Positions 7,733-17,181 are shown, counted from the stretch's first letter. The stretch is DNA of 64,000 nt from Bifidobacterium pullorum DSM 20433 (GCF_000771405.1 NZ_JDUI01000007.1:62001-126000); one strand, 5' to 3'. Notes: generated by a model from the letters alone, not told the origin. Numbers and translations are program-made.

Positions 7733-9331
7733 ATGACCGATACAACACCGACCAAGACAACCCGGGAACGTCGGCGCAGACTACCGATGATCATCGGGGC
7801 GATCCTCGCCGCTCTCGTCATCATCGCCATTGCCGTCGTGCTGATCTTCCGGTGGACGTTCCCCTCCGGTCCCGCATTCAGGAACCTGCCCGTATCCGGA
7901 GATTCCGAAGTGCGGACCACATACGGCGACGTTCGAGGCGCCCGACAGGACAGCGTCTTCCGGTATCTCGGCATCCCGTACGCCACGGCGGACGAACGGT
8001 TCAAACCGGCGCATGACGTGGAACCATGGGACGGCGTCTTCGAGGCGAACGCGTATGGCCCCACATCGCCGCAGGGTGCCATGTTCGGCGGCTCGGCACC
8101 GTCCGATGACACCGGAACCGACAATAACTGCCAGAATCTGAACATCTGGACCCCGGACATCAACGACCACGGCAACCGTCCGGTTATGGTGTGGCTGCAC
8201 GGCGGCGGCTTCTCCACAGGGTCCGCCAATGAACGCAACTACGATGGTGCGAACCTGAGCGAAAGCCAGGACGTGGTGGTGGTCTCGGTGAACCATCGTC
8301 TCAACGTGTTCGGCCATCTGGACCTGTCCGCATATGGTGAGGAATACGCGGCTTCGGGCAACGTGGGCCTACTGGACATCGTGGACGCGTTGGAGTGGAT
8401 TCGGGACAATATCGAAGCGTTCGGCGGCGATCCGGACAACGTGACGCTGTTCGGCCAATCCGGCGGCGGCGCGAAGGTCCTGGCGTTGATGACGATGCCC
8501 TCGGCCCGGGGATTGTTCGATAAGGGCATCGTGCAGAGCGGTGCCACGGAGACGATGGGCGTGACGTTCGCCACGCAGGAGCAGGGCCAGGCGCTCGCCG
8601 CCCGCGTGCTGGACGGACTCGGCATCGACCCGGAACATCTGGATGCATTGCAGACCGTCCCCGTGGATGAGCTGCAGGCGGCCACCGTGGACGCGCTGCA
8701 ACAGACCGCCGATGAATATGAGATTCCCGCGCCATTGGGATCCGGGTATCAGATGGAATGGGGGCCGGTGGTGGATGGTGACATCCTACCGACCAATCCG
8801 GTGACCGAGGACTCCTTCGCGCAGGCAGGGCGGGATGTTCCGCTGCTCATCGGCAGCAACCTCAACGAGTGGACGAGCTTCGGCTCTCCGACCCAAGTGC
8901 CTGTAGGACAGGAGCAGGCGGTTCAGGAGGCCGTGGCCCAGGCGTATCCGGATATCAACGGTTTGGAAGCCAACCGTGTGGATACGCTGATCCGGTTGCC
9001 GATGCTGAAGATCATGTCGCATAAGGCCGACCAGCACGGTGCCGACGTATATGCCTACGTATTCACGCGCAACAGCGGTGCGGCGGGCTCCTACCATGGT
9101 GCCGAGATCCCGTACGTGTTCCATAACGTCGACAACGCGGTATCGGACACGGTCAGTCAGGCGTGGGCGAACTTCGCCCGAACCGGCGTGCCGTCGGCCG
9201 ATGGTCTGCCCGAATGGGAACCGTATACGCGTGACGGCGGCGCCACCATGCTGTTGGGCGATGACACCGAACTCGTGCATCATCACGATCGCGAGCTTAT
9301 GGCGCTGCTCTCGCCGGAGTACGAATACTGA
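7733..9331 (+). CDS. Membrane-anchored type B carboxylesterase
   Basis: A 532-residue protein with an uncleaved N-terminal anchor (about 18-41) after a basic TRERRRR segment, so the catalytic domain faces outward. It is a carboxylesterase/para-nitrobenzyl-esterase family member: family segment YLGIPYA, DNNCQNLNIWTP, oxyanion loop HGGGF, nucleophile elbow GQSGGG, and catalytic His in GSYHGAEIPYVF. The ATG follows AAAAGGA by six bases. As the last gene of the LysR-linked operon, it and the preceding lipoprotein could release an acid, alcohol or aldehyde outside the cell that the AKRs then reduce inside; this is inference. A hairpin follows. Confidence 0.87.
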   Translation: MTDTTPTKTTRERRRRLPMIIGAILAALVIIAIAVVLIFRWTFPSGPAFRNLPVSGDSEVRTTYGDVRGARQDSVFRYLGIPYATADERFKPAHDVEPWDGVFEANAYGPTSPQGAMFGGSAPSDDTGTDNNCQNLNIWTPDINDHGNRPVMVWLHGGGFSTGSANERNYDGANLSESQDVVVVSVNHRLNVFGHLDLSAYGEEYAASGNVGLLDIVDALEWIRDNIEAFGGDPDNVTLFGQSGGGAKVLALMTMPSARGLFDKGIVQSGATETMGVTFATQEQGQALAARVLDGLGIDPEHLDALQTVPVDELQAATVDALQQTADEYEIPAPLGSGYQMEWGPVVDGDILPTNPVTEDSFAQAGRDVPLLIGSNLNEWTSFGSPTQVPVGQEQAVQEAVAQAYPDINGLEANRVDTLIRLPMLKIMSHKADQHGADVYAYVFTRNSGAAGSYHGAEIPYVFHNVDNAVSDTVSQAWANFARTGVPSADGLPEWEPYTRDGGATMLLGDDTELVHHHDRELMALLSPEYEY

Positions 9332-9353
9332 ACGGCGGATAGTAGATGGCTCC

Positions 9354-9391
9354 GATTCCCCCGATTCGTATGTGTCCGAATCGGGGGAATC
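9354..9391. terminator. Terminator-like hairpin between convergent esterase and hydrolase genes
   Basis: A perfect 15-bp stem (9354-9368 with 9377-9391) has an 8-base loop. It lies between the stops of two convergent genes. No U-run follows on either strand, so it may act as a bidirectional block or an mRNA 3'-end stabiliser. Confidence 0.6.
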
Positions 9392-9457
9392 GTGCTCCTT
9401 GGACATGATGGTTGCGCTAACAACGTAAGAATCTGGGGATTCGGACAAATATGGCGG

Positions 9458-10468
9458 TCACAGCCCGAAGGTGCGCGTGACGAAGTTGGTGACACGGCGC
9501 CAGTAGCGTTCCGGATCCGTGGATGCGGCCATCGTATGCCCGGCCCCGGGGATCATCATCTTCTGACGGTCGATGCTGGCGCAGGCGTCGAAGTTCCTCT
9601 CCAGCGAGGCGGGGGAGACGAAGTCGTCGGCGCCGCCGTGGATGAACAGCATCGGGATCGTCGTATGGTGCAGCTGTCGTACGCACGATGCCTCACGGAA
9701 CCCGTAGCCCGCGCGATGCCGGCAGATCAGGCTCATCGTGGCCACGAGCGGACGCGCGGCCCAACGCGGCAGATGGTACAGCGAGCGGGCGTTGAACATG
9801 AACTGGTCCCACACGGAGGTAAAGCCGCTGTCCTCGATGGCGGACACCACGTTGCGCGGCAGCGAGGCCTCGCCGGCCGCCATCATCACCGCCGCGCCGC
9901 CCATCGAATTGCCGTGCAGCAGGATGCGTGCCTGCGGATCCGCCGCCGTGATCACGCCGATCCAGTCCATCAGGTCCACACGTTCCATCCACCCCATGCC
10001 GATGTAGCGCCCCTGGCTCAGCTCGTGCCCGCGCGAGGCGGGCACCAGCACCGTGAATCCCATCCGGGCGTACCGGTGCGCGTACTTGGCCATCTCGGCC
10101 GGGTCGCCACTGTATCCGTGGCAGCAGATCGCGTACAGGTGCGGAGTGGGGCTCACGCAATCGGGGTCGACGAGCCAGCCGTGCAGCTTGAACCCGTCGC
10201 GGCTCATCATCGAGATCGGCTGCTTGGACTCCTCGAACCAGTCGGCCGCCTCCTCCTGCTCCGCCATGTCGGCCGCAGGCGTCTCCGGTTGCGGATCCTC
10301 CAGCTCGCCGTCCTGCAGGCGGCGCATCATCGACCGCCGAGCCTGGGTGTCCAGGGCGAACGAGAAGAGGAGATTCGCCGTGGCGTATAGTGCGCCAACC
10401 GTGGCCGCGGCGGCGACGCCGGCTCCGATCAGAACCTTCTTCGTCAGCGTTGATGTTGTCTGCGTCAT
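9458..10468 (-). CDS. Alpha/beta hydrolase with N-terminal membrane anchor
   Basis: A 336-residue protein. Residues about 13-38 form a signal anchor, followed by an acidic segment and an alpha/beta-hydrolase domain of the YqkD/BEM46-like group: oxyanion region CCHGYSGD, nucleophile elbow GNSMGGA, acid GGADDF and His GAGHTM. The start is ATG at 10468, with GAAGAGG five bases before it; the frame is open much further upstream but overlaps rplY and is rejected there. The substrate is not predictable; relatives include peptidase-like and lysophospholipase-like enzymes. It is divergent from rplY and transcribed alone. Confidence 0.85.
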   Translation of the reverse strand: MTQTTSTLTKKVLIGAGVAAAATVGALYATANLLFSFALDTQARRSMMRRLQDGELEDPQPETPAADMAEQEEAADWFEESKQPISMMSRDGFKLHGWLVDPDCVSPTPHLYAICCHGYSGDPAEMAKYAHRYARMGFTVLVPASRGHELSQGRYIGMGWMERVDLMDWIGVITAADPQARILLHGNSMGGAAVMMAAGEASLPRNVVSAIEDSGFTSVWDQFMFNARSLYHLPRWAARPLVATMSLICRHRAGYGFREASCVRQLHHTTIPMLFIHGGADDFVSPASLERNFDACASIDRQKMMIPGAGHTMAASTDPERYWRRVTNFVTRTFGL

Positions 10469-10590
10469 TGCAACCTCTTCCATGGACGGCCTTCTGTTGT
10501 TCAGTCTAGCGCCCGGTACACGGGTACGACGACCGCAACACGGCGGGCGTGCGATGCAGCCGGCGCGTGGGGCGCTGTCCGGGGTGTGCG

Positions 10591-10747
10591 TATACTTGAT
10601 GACTGTTGCTTTGGCGAGGGAAACCGCCGTGGGTGGTTTCCGTAATCGACTCGGCGCATTCAGCCCCTCCTGCGGGGTCGTTCTGCGGCGCGTCGTGGCG
10701 TCAAAAGACAGAACGACAAGTGACATGCAACCCAAAGGAGGCCAGCA
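10591..10747 (+). promoter_or_regulatory. Promoter candidate and structured leader of rplY
   Basis: A TATACT hexamer at 10591-10596 could be the -10 of rplY, with no clear -35. The leader that would follow contains a 10-bp hairpin with one G-U pair and a 3-base loop (10619-10628 with 10632-10641), and a small CCCC/GGGG hairpin (10664-10677). No U-run follows either, so they are not obvious terminators. In E. coli, L25 represses its own mRNA, which makes autoregulation possible here. Confidence 0.35.
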
Positions 10748-11347
10748 ATGGCTAGCAACATGATCGTCCTCGAGGGCGAAGTTCGTGATGAGTTCGGCAA
10801 GGGCGCCGCGCGTCGTATGCGCGTGGCCAAGCAGATCCCGGCGACCATCTACGCCGGCGGTGCCGACCCGGTGTTCGTCAAGCTCCCGATGAAGGAGACC
10901 ACGCTCGCCCTGCGTCACACCAACGCCCTGTTCACCATCAAGTTCGGCGGCGAGCAGAAGATGGCCGTGGTCAAGGACGTGCAGCGCAACCCGGTCAAGC
11001 GCATCGTCGAGCACGTGGACTTCTATGAGGTCCGCGCCGGCGAGAAGATCGACGTCGAGGTGCCGGTGTTCGTCGAAGGCGAGCCGAAGGGCGCCGCCGT
11101 GGCGTTCGTGGACATCCAGGAGCTCAAGGTCCGCGCCGATGTGGCCAACCTGCCGGAGCGCATCGTGGTGAACGTGGACGGCATGACCGACGGCACCAAG
11201 GTGTTCGCCAAGGACGTCGTGCTGCCGGAGGGCGTCGAGCTGGACGTTGAGGATCCGGAGGAGTCCGTGGTCACCGTTGAGGTGCCGGAGGACGCTTCCA
11301 CCGAGGAGGCCCCGGAGGCCCCGGCCGAGGCTCCGGCCGCCGAGTGA
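10748..11347 (+). CDS. rplY: 50S ribosomal protein L25 (general stress protein Ctc type)
   Basis: A 199-residue two-domain L25 of the long CTC/TL5 type. The N-terminal beta-barrel (about 1-92; GKGAARRMRVAKQIPATIYAGG, then VKDVQRNPVKRIVEHVDFYEV) binds 5S rRNA. The C-terminal TL5 domain follows (about 98-182), then a low-complexity Glu/Ala/Pro tail. The ATG follows the perfect AAAGGAG at 10734-10740. It is a monocistronic unit with its own leader and a terminator 30 bases after the stop. Confidence 0.96.
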   Translation: MASNMIVLEGEVRDEFGKGAARRMRVAKQIPATIYAGGADPVFVKLPMKETTLALRHTNALFTIKFGGEQKMAVVKDVQRNPVKRIVEHVDFYEVRAGEKIDVEVPVFVEGEPKGAAVAFVDIQELKVRADVANLPERIVVNVDGMTDGTKVFAKDVVLPEGVELDVEDPEESVVTVEVPEDASTEEAPEAPAEAPAAE

Positions 11348-11377
11348 GCGCGCCCCGCTGAGGCATGACCATGCATC

Positions 11378-11404
11378 GGAACCCGCCTTCGAGCGGGTTC
11401 CTTT
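11378..11404 (+). terminator. Rho-independent terminator of rplY
   Basis: A 9-bp stem GGAACCCGC/GCGGGTTCC (11378-11386 with 11393-11401) has a 6-base loop and is followed by TTTCAT. Confidence 0.8.
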
Positions 11405-11532
11405 CATATTGTGGTCGCTTACGCACATCCCGCTCATGGGGTGTGAGAGAGTACCAATCATGAAGCCCGGGCCACAAGCGCGGGAGGACGTATCCTGAGC
11501 GCCGCCGCAAGGCGGCAGGAAAGAAGTTGAGA

Positions 11533-12660
11533 ATGACCGAACAGAACCATCACGATCCCGCGGCGCTGGATAAGCTCGCCGAACCGTTCACCGTGCTGCC
11601 GAACGACAACCCGGCCTCCGACGCCAAGCGTCAGGAGCTGATCGACAAGCCGGCGTTCGGACAGATCTTCTCGGACAACATGGCCCACATCTCCTGGACC
11701 AAGGGCGAGGGATGGAACGACCGCCGCATCGAGCCGTACGCGCCGCTCAAGCTGGATCCGGGCGCTTCGGTGCTGCATTACGCGCAGGAGATCTTCGAAG
11801 GGCTGAAGGCCTACAAGCACGCCGATGGTTCGATCTGGATGTTCCGTCCGGATGCGAACGCCGAACGCTTCCAGAATTCGGCCAAGCGTCTGTATCTGCC
11901 GGAGCTGCCGGTCGACGATTTCATCGGCTCGTGCGCCGCGCTGGTCAAGCGCGATGCGGCCTGGGTGCCCTCCCGCCGCGAATACACGCTCTACCTGCGT
12001 CCGTTCATGTTCGCTTCCGAGCCGTTCCTGGGCGTGCGCGCCGCGCAGGAGGTCGACTACTGCGTGATCGCCAGCCCGTCCGGCCCGTACTTCCAGGGCG
12101 AGAGCCGCCCGGTGAGCATCTGGGTGGAGGACAAGTGGTTCCGCACCGGCCCCGGCGGCACCGGCTTCGCCAAGTGCGGCGGCAACTACGCCGCCTCGCT
12201 GATCGGCGAGTACAAGGGCATCGAGAACGGCTGCGAGCAGGTGTGCTTCGTGGACGCCGCCACCAAGACCTATCTGGAGGAGCTGGGCGGCATGAACATG
12301 ATGATCGTCCACAAGGACGGCCATATCGAGACGCCGAGCCTGACCGGCAACATCCTGCCGGGTGTGACCCGCCGCTCGCTCATCCAGCTGGCGCAGGACA
12401 AGGGCCATGACGTGGTGGAGACGATGATCAAGCTCGACGACCTGCTGGAGGACATCAAGTCCGGCGAGGTCACCGAGGTGTTCGCCTGCGGCACCGCCGC
12501 CATCATCGCGCCGATCGGCCGTTTCAAGTCCGAGAAGTTCGACGTGACCGTGGCCGGCGGCGAACCCGGCGAGCTGACGATGGACCTGCGCAACACGCTG
12601 CTCGGCATCCAGCTCGGCGAGATCGAGGATCCGCACAACTGGATGTGGAAGGTCTGCTGA
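11533..12660 (+). CDS. ilvE: Branched-chain amino acid aminotransferase
   Basis: A 375-residue PLP enzyme of fold type IV, converting between Leu/Ile/Val and their 2-oxo acids with glutamate. The Schiff-base lysine is Lys214 in FAKCGGNYA, corresponding to KLGGNYG of mammalian BCATs. Other family blocks are LHYAQEIFEGLKAY, LYLRPFMFA and EVFACGTAA. I prefer ATG 11533 to an in-frame TTG at 11527; the purine-rich AGGAAAGAAG lies just upstream of both. A 6-bp hairpin with a GCAA tetraloop (11501-11516) ends directly before the ribosome site. It is monocistronic, with a strong terminator. Confidence 0.95.
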   Translation: MTEQNHHDPAALDKLAEPFTVLPNDNPASDAKRQELIDKPAFGQIFSDNMAHISWTKGEGWNDRRIEPYAPLKLDPGASVLHYAQEIFEGLKAYKHADGSIWMFRPDANAERFQNSAKRLYLPELPVDDFIGSCAALVKRDAAWVPSRREYTLYLRPFMFASEPFLGVRAAQEVDYCVIASPSGPYFQGESRPVSIWVEDKWFRTGPGGTGFAKCGGNYAASLIGEYKGIENGCEQVCFVDAATKTYLEELGGMNMMIVHKDGHIETPSLTGNILPGVTRRSLIQLAQDKGHDVVETMIKLDDLLEDIKSGEVTEVFACGTAAIIAPIGRFKSEKFDVTVAGGEPGELTMDLRNTLLGIQLGEIEDPHNWMWKVC

Positions 12661-12676
12661 CCTGCCAGTTCCCGCC

Positions 12677-12727
12677 GCAGCGCCCCCGGGCCGGAGGATA
12701 TCCGGTTTCGGGGGCGCTGCCGTTTTT
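12677..12727 (+). terminator. Rho-independent terminator of ilvE
   Basis: A perfect 12-bp GC-rich stem (12677-12688 with 12709-12720) contains a smaller CCGGA/TCCGG hairpin in its loop. It is followed by CGTTTTT. Confidence 0.9.
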
Positions 12728-12832
12728 CGCATCGCGTGTCATCCGGTCGGACTGGGTATGCTCTGTACGGGACCCCGAGCCCCTCATGGCAGGGCCGACA
12801 CAATGGGCGTGATGACGGAAAGGACGACGTGC

Positions 12833-13516
12833 ATGGAGATGGCGTTGGAGAGCAACATGTTCTTCCTGGCTATCGAATATATCGCCATCCTCTGTTGCGG
12901 CATGGTGGGCGGATTATCCGCGATCCGCAAAGGATATGATCTGTTCGCCATCCTCATCACGGCATGGCTGACAGCGTTGGGCGGCGGCATCGTGCGCGAC
13001 GTGATGCTGGGCGCGGTGCCGCCCGTGGGCATAGCCGACAAGGGGTTCGTGTTCACCGCGCTGGCCTCCGGAATCCTGGTGGCCGTGATCCATCCCGAGG
13101 TCGACAAGCTCAAATGGCTGATGACCACCTTCGACGCGATCGCGGTCGGCATGTTCGCCGTCAACGGCACCGAGAAGGCCATGCTGTACGGCACCTCGGG
13201 CATGACCGCGGTGTTCATGGGCATGTTCACCGCGTTGGCCGGCGGGCTGATCCGGGATATGCTCATCAACGAGGTGCCGGTGGTCATCCGGGACAAGCAC
13301 TGGTACGCTGTGCCCTCCGCTGTGGGATGCATGGCCACGGTGTTCGTCTGCAAGGGTGTGCAGGCGGGTGTCATCAACCAGACCGCCGAGATCGTCATCG
13401 ACGTGTGCATCGTCGTTCTGGTGGTGGCGATGCGGCTGCTGTCCGTCAAATTCAATCTGATGCTGCCGGGGGCGGTGGAACGCCACCATACCTATCTGCC
13501 CGGCGGCAGACGCTGA
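12833..13516 (+). CDS. TRIC-type (UPF0126) membrane channel
   Basis: A 227-residue integral membrane protein with about seven hydrophobic helices and the two internal repeats of the UPF0126/TRIC family. These carry the glycine-rich motifs CGMVGGLSAIRKGYD, TALGGGIVRDVMLG and ALAGGLIRDML. Bacterial TRIC homologues are trimeric monovalent cation channels; the physiological role here is unknown. ATG 12833 is chosen because GGAAAGGA lies about nine bases upstream and helix 1 follows immediately. Longer in-frame starts (12758 and later) would add an unconserved hydrophilic tail. It is convergent with rpsT. Confidence 0.88.
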   Translation: MEMALESNMFFLAIEYIAILCCGMVGGLSAIRKGYDLFAILITAWLTALGGGIVRDVMLGAVPPVGIADKGFVFTALASGILVAVIHPEVDKLKWLMTTFDAIAVGMFAVNGTEKAMLYGTSGMTAVFMGMFTALAGGLIRDMLINEVPVVIRDKHWYAVPSAVGCMATVFVCKGVQAGVINQTAEIVIDVCIVVLVVAMRLLSVKFNLMLPGAVERHHTYLPGGRR

Positions 13517-13574
13517 TCACGCGTCTCGACGGTGTGTTGCGAATGCGGGATCCTGCGGCTGGCCGATACGAGAA

Positions 13575-13604
13575 AGTCCCGCACCTCTTGCGAGATGCGG
13601 GACT
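13575..13604. terminator. Terminator between the TRIC gene and rpsT
   Basis: A 9-bp stem AGTCCCGCA/TGCGGGACT (13575-13583 with 13596-13604) has a 12-base loop. Read on the minus strand it is followed by TTCTC, so it mainly serves rpsT; it lies between convergent genes and may serve both. Confidence 0.6.
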
Positions 13605-13629
13605 CAAGCGATGACCTATATGGTCAGGC

Positions 13630-13890
13630 TCACAGGGCGTTGATGGCCACAGCGAGGCCGGACTTGCGGTTCGCGGCCTGGTTCTTGTGGATCACGCCGG
13701 CGCCAGCAGCCTTGTCGAGCTTCTGGGCGGCGACCTTGTAGGCGGCCTCGGCGGCGGCCTTATCGCCGGCGGCGATGGCCTCGCGGGTGGCGCGGATCGC
13801 GGTCTTCAGGCTGGACTTGACGGCCACGTTGCGCTTGTGCGCCTTCTCGTTGGTCAGCACGCGCTTCTTCTGCGACTTGATGTTTGCCAC
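13630..13890 (-). CDS. rpsT: 30S ribosomal protein S20
   Basis: An 86-residue, Lys/Ala-rich helical protein, the normal S20 length: [11 protein letters not shown], then [17 protein letters not shown] and [13 protein letters not shown]. It binds 16S rRNA early in 30S assembly. It starts with GTG at 13890, with GGAG seven bases upstream. It is divergent from lepA, an arrangement common in bacteria. Confidence 0.97.
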   Translation of the reverse strand: MANIKSQKKRVLTNEKAHKRNVAVKSSLKTAIRATREAIAAGDKAAAEAAYKVAAQKLDKAAGAGVIHKNQAANRKSGLAVAINAL

Positions 13891-14038
13891 TATCTACTCC
13901 AAACGACGGTTATACGGTAAGGACATACAAAACCATGATGATAGCATGTCGGGTGGAAAAACGCGCGTCCACACTCGGCGGGGGAGTTGCTAGGATGATA
14001 TGAGTTTTCCATCCCCTGCCATTGAGGAGGCCTTTTTG

Positions 14039-15919
14039 GTGGCTACGCAGCACAACCAGCCGGGTTTCACCGATCAGTCGCTGATTCGTAACTTCTGCAT
14101 CATCGCGCATATCGACCACGGCAAGTCGACCGTGGCGGACCGCATCCTGCAGTTGAGCGGCATCGTGCCCGAGCGCGAGATGCGCGACCGCTTCCTCGAC
14201 CGCATGGACATCGAGCAGGAACGCGGCATCACCATCAAGTCGCAGGCCGTGCGCGTGCCGTGGACGTTCGACGGCACCGAGTACACGCTCGGCATGATCG
14301 ACACCCCCGGCCACGTGGATTTCACCTACGAGGTCTCCCGCGCTCTGGCCGCCTGCGAGGGCGCGGTGCTGCTCGTGGACGCCACGCAGGGCATCGAGGC
14401 GCAGACCCTCTCGAACCTGTACATGGCCATCGACCACGATCTGGCCATCATCCCCGTGCTCAACAAGATCGACCTGCCCAGCGCCGAACCGGACAAGCAC
14501 GCCGAGGAAATCGCCGGCCTGATCGGCTGCGACCCGTCGGATGTGCTGCGGGTCTCCGGCAAGACCGGCGAGGGCGTGGCCGAACTGCTCGACCGGATCG
14601 TGATGGACGTGCCCGCGCCGAAGGGCGACCCGGACGCCCCGGCCCGCGCGCTGATCTTCGATTCGGTGTACGACTCGTACCGCGGCATCGTGACCTATAT
14701 CCGCATGGTCGACGGCGAGCTGCGCAGCCGCGAGAAGCTGCACATGATGGGCATCGGCATGACCCATGATCCGATCGAGATCGGCGTGATCAGCCCGGAT
14801 ATGACCCCGACCAAGGCGTTGGGGGCCGGCGAGGTCGGCTACGTGATCACCGGCGCGAAGGACGTGAGCCAGTCCAAGGTCGGCGACACGATCACCTCCG
14901 CGTCCAAGGGCGCCACCGACCCGCTGCCCGGCTACCGCGACCCGCAGCCGATGGTGTACGCCGGCCTGTTCCCGATCGACAACGCCCAGTATCCGGAGCT
15001 GCGCGACGCGCTCGACAAGCTCAAGCTCAACGACGCGGCGCTGATCTACGAGCCGGAGACCTCGGTGGCGTTGGGCTTCGGCTTCCGCTGCGGTTTCCTG
15101 GGCCTGCTGCACATGGAGATCGTCTCCGAGCGCCTGGAACGCGAGTTCGGACTCGACCTGATCTCCACCGCGCCGAACGTGCCGTACGAGGTGACCGCGG
15201 AGGACAACACGGTCCATCACGTCACCAATCCGAGCGAGTTCCCCGACGGCAAGATCAAGAGGATCGTCGAACCGATGGTGGCCGCCGACATCATCACGCC
15301 GAAGGAGTTCATCGGCGCGGTGATGGACCTGTGCCAGGACCATCGCGGCCAGATGGGCACGATGGAGTACATCAGCGCCGACCGCGTGGAGATGCACTAC
15401 CGCATGCCGCTGGCCGAGATCGTGTTCGACTTCTTCGACCAGCTGAAGTCGCGCACCAAGGGCTACGCCTCGCTCGACTACCATGAGGACGGCGAGCAGA
15501 GCGCCGACCTGGTGAAGGTGGACATCCTGATCCAGGGCGAGAAGGTGGACGCGTTCAGCGCCATCGTGCACCGCGACAAGGCGTACAGCTACGGCGTGAT
15601 GATGACCAAGAAGCTGCGCGAGCTGATCCCGCGCCAGCAGTTCGAGATCCCGATCCAGGCCGCGATCGGCTCGCGCATCATCGCCCGAGAGACCATCCGC
15701 GCGCTGCGCAAGGATGTGCTCGCCAAGTGCTACGGCGGCGACATCACCCGTAAGCGCAAGCTGCTGGAGAAGCAGAAGGCCGGCAAGAAGCGCATGAAGA
15801 TGCTCGGCCATGTGGAGGTGCCGCAGGAGGCGTTCATCGCCGCCCTCTCCACCGGCGAGGGCGCGAACGACCGCGACACCAAGGACAAGATCCGCGCCGC
15901 GCAGAAGTCCGAAGGCTGA
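14039..15919 (+). CDS. lepA: Elongation factor 4 (LepA)
   Basis: A 626-residue ribosome-dependent GTPase. G1 AHIDHGKS, G2 around RGITI, G3 DTPGH and G4 NKID are all present. Domain II, domains III and V, and the LepA-specific C-terminal domain ([19 protein letters not shown]) follow. The start is GTG 14039 ([10 protein letters not shown]), with GGAGG eight bases upstream. An ATG at 14000 would add 13 unconserved residues with a poor ribosome site. hemW overlaps its stop by one base. Confidence 0.97.
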   Translation: MATQHNQPGFTDQSLIRNFCIIAHIDHGKSTVADRILQLSGIVPEREMRDRFLDRMDIEQERGITIKSQAVRVPWTFDGTEYTLGMIDTPGHVDFTYEVSRALAACEGAVLLVDATQGIEAQTLSNLYMAIDHDLAIIPVLNKIDLPSAEPDKHAEEIAGLIGCDPSDVLRVSGKTGEGVAELLDRIVMDVPAPKGDPDAPARALIFDSVYDSYRGIVTYIRMVDGELRSREKLHMMGIGMTHDPIEIGVISPDMTPTKALGAGEVGYVITGAKDVSQSKVGDTITSASKGATDPLPGYRDPQPMVYAGLFPIDNAQYPELRDALDKLKLNDAALIYEPETSVALGFGFRCGFLGLLHMEIVSERLEREFGLDLISTAPNVPYEVTAEDNTVHHVTNPSEFPDGKIKRIVEPMVAADIITPKEFIGAVMDLCQDHRGQMGTMEYISADRVEMHYRMPLAEIVFDFFDQLKSRTKGYASLDYHEDGEQSADLVKVDILIQGEKVDAFSAIVHRDKAYSYGVMMTKKLRELIPRQQFEIPIQAAIGSRIIARETIRALRKDVLAKCYGGDITRKRKLLEKQKAGKKRMKMLGHVEVPQEAFIAALSTGEGANDRDTKDKIRAAQKSEG

Positions 15920-17181
15920 TGGCGTTCGAGGTCTACGTCCATGTGCCGTTTTGCCTGCGGCGCTGCGGATACTGCGATTTCAACACGTACACGGCCGTCG
16001 ACCTGGGCGGCGGTGCGTCGCGCGGCAACTACGCCGCGATGACGATCTGCGAGATGCGGCTGGTCCGCGACTGGCAGGAGCGTCACGGCATCGCCGAACC
16101 GCCGGCCTCGACCGTGTTCTTCGGCGGCGGCACGCCCACAATCCTGCCTGCCGACGACCTGATCGCGATCCTGAACGCCATCCGCGAGCTCTGGGGCGTC
16201 GAGGACGGCGCCGAGATCACGACGGAGGCGAATCCGGACACGGTGGATGCGGCGACCATCCGCGCGCTGGCCGACGGCGGCTTCACCCGCGTCTCGTTCG
16301 GCATGCAGTCGGCCGTGCCGCATGTGCTGAGGACGCTGGACCGCACCCATACGCCGGCCAACGTGGAGGCCGGCGTACGCGCCGCCGAGGCGGCCGGCCT
16401 GCGCAGTTCGGTCGACCTGATCTATGGCGCGCCGGGGGAGAGCCTGGAGGATTGGCGCACGTCGGTGCGCACGGCCATCGATCTGGGTGTGAACCACATC
16501 TCCGCGTACGCGCTGACCGTGGAGCCGACGACCAAGATGGGCCGGCAGATCGCCGCCGGCGTGCTGCCGAAACCGGATGACGACGACGAGGCGGCCAAAT
16601 ACGAGATCGCCGACGAGTTGTTCTCCGCGGCCGGCCTGCAATGGTACGAGATCTCCAACTGGGCCCGCCCGGGGTATGAGAGCCGCCACAACCTGGGGTA
16701 CTGGCGCAACGTCGACTGGGCCGGCATCGGCCCGGGCGCCCACTCGCACTACAACCGCGTCGAGCCTGCATCATGTCGCAGCGAGTCGGAACGCTCCGCC
16801 CGGCCGCATGGATCGTCCCCTCAGGACTGCGACGCCCATGGCGCCATTCGTTCCTGGGATCTGGCCCACCCGCGGTTGTGGAGCGAACGCATCAACGCCG
16901 GACAGGTGCCATGGGCCGGCAGCGAATCCATCACGCCGATGGAGGCCCTTGAGGAAACGATCATGCTGAGCCTGCGTCTGCGTGAAGGCCTGGACCTGAT
17001 GGCGCTCAGGACGTCCCTCGATATCGGTGGGACGTCATCCGCGGCACTCGACGCGGGCGTCGCGGAGTTGGAGCGCGAGGGGCTGGTCGAACGCCGCGGT
17101 TCCCGGCTCATACCCACGCTGCGCGGCCGTCTGCTCAACGACGCCGTCATCGAGCGCATGTTCGACTGCTGCGGTCTGTAG
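15919..17181 (+). CDS. hemW: HemW-type radical SAM protein (coproporphyrinogen III oxidase-like)
   Basis: A 420-residue radical SAM protein. The FCLRRCGYCDFNTY segment carries the CxxxCxxC cluster motif, with FGGGTPTIL and EANPDTVD SAM-binding segments. The ATG shares a base with the lepA stop (TGATG), so translation is coupled. HemW proteins bind and transfer heme and are often misannotated as HemN. Bifidobacteria generally lack heme biosynthesis, so a chaperone role is more likely than porphyrin oxidation. There is an unusual hydrophilic insertion of about 30 residues after GPGAHSHYN (roughly 278-310), before the conserved WDLAHPRLWSERI block. Confidence 0.93.
   Translation: MAFEVYVHVPFCLRRCGYCDFNTYTAVDLGGGASRGNYAAMTICEMRLVRDWQERHGIAEPPASTVFFGGGTPTILPADDLIAILNAIRELWGVEDGAEITTEANPDTVDAATIRALADGGFTRVSFGMQSAVPHVLRTLDRTHTPANVEAGVRAAEAAGLRSSVDLIYGAPGESLEDWRTSVRTAIDLGVNHISAYALTVEPTTKMGRQIAAGVLPKPDDDDEAAKYEIADELFSAAGLQWYEISNWARPGYESRHNLGYWRNVDWAGIGPGAHSHYNRVEPASCRSESERSARPHGSSPQDCDAHGAIRSWDLAHPRLWSERINAGQVPWAGSESITPMEALEETIMLSLRLREGLDLMALRTSLDIGGTSSAALDAGVAELEREGLVERRGSRLIPTLRGRLLNDAVIERMFDCCGL

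Noticed and set aside
10469..11461. Upstream extension of the minus-strand hydrolase through rplY
   Set aside because: The extension is antisense to rplY; the hydrolase has a proper ribosome site and membrane anchor at 10468.
13910..15811. A 633-codon open frame antisense to lepA
   Set aside because: A shadow of lepA codon bias; its protein is a low-complexity His/Arg/Ala/Leu mix with no motifs.
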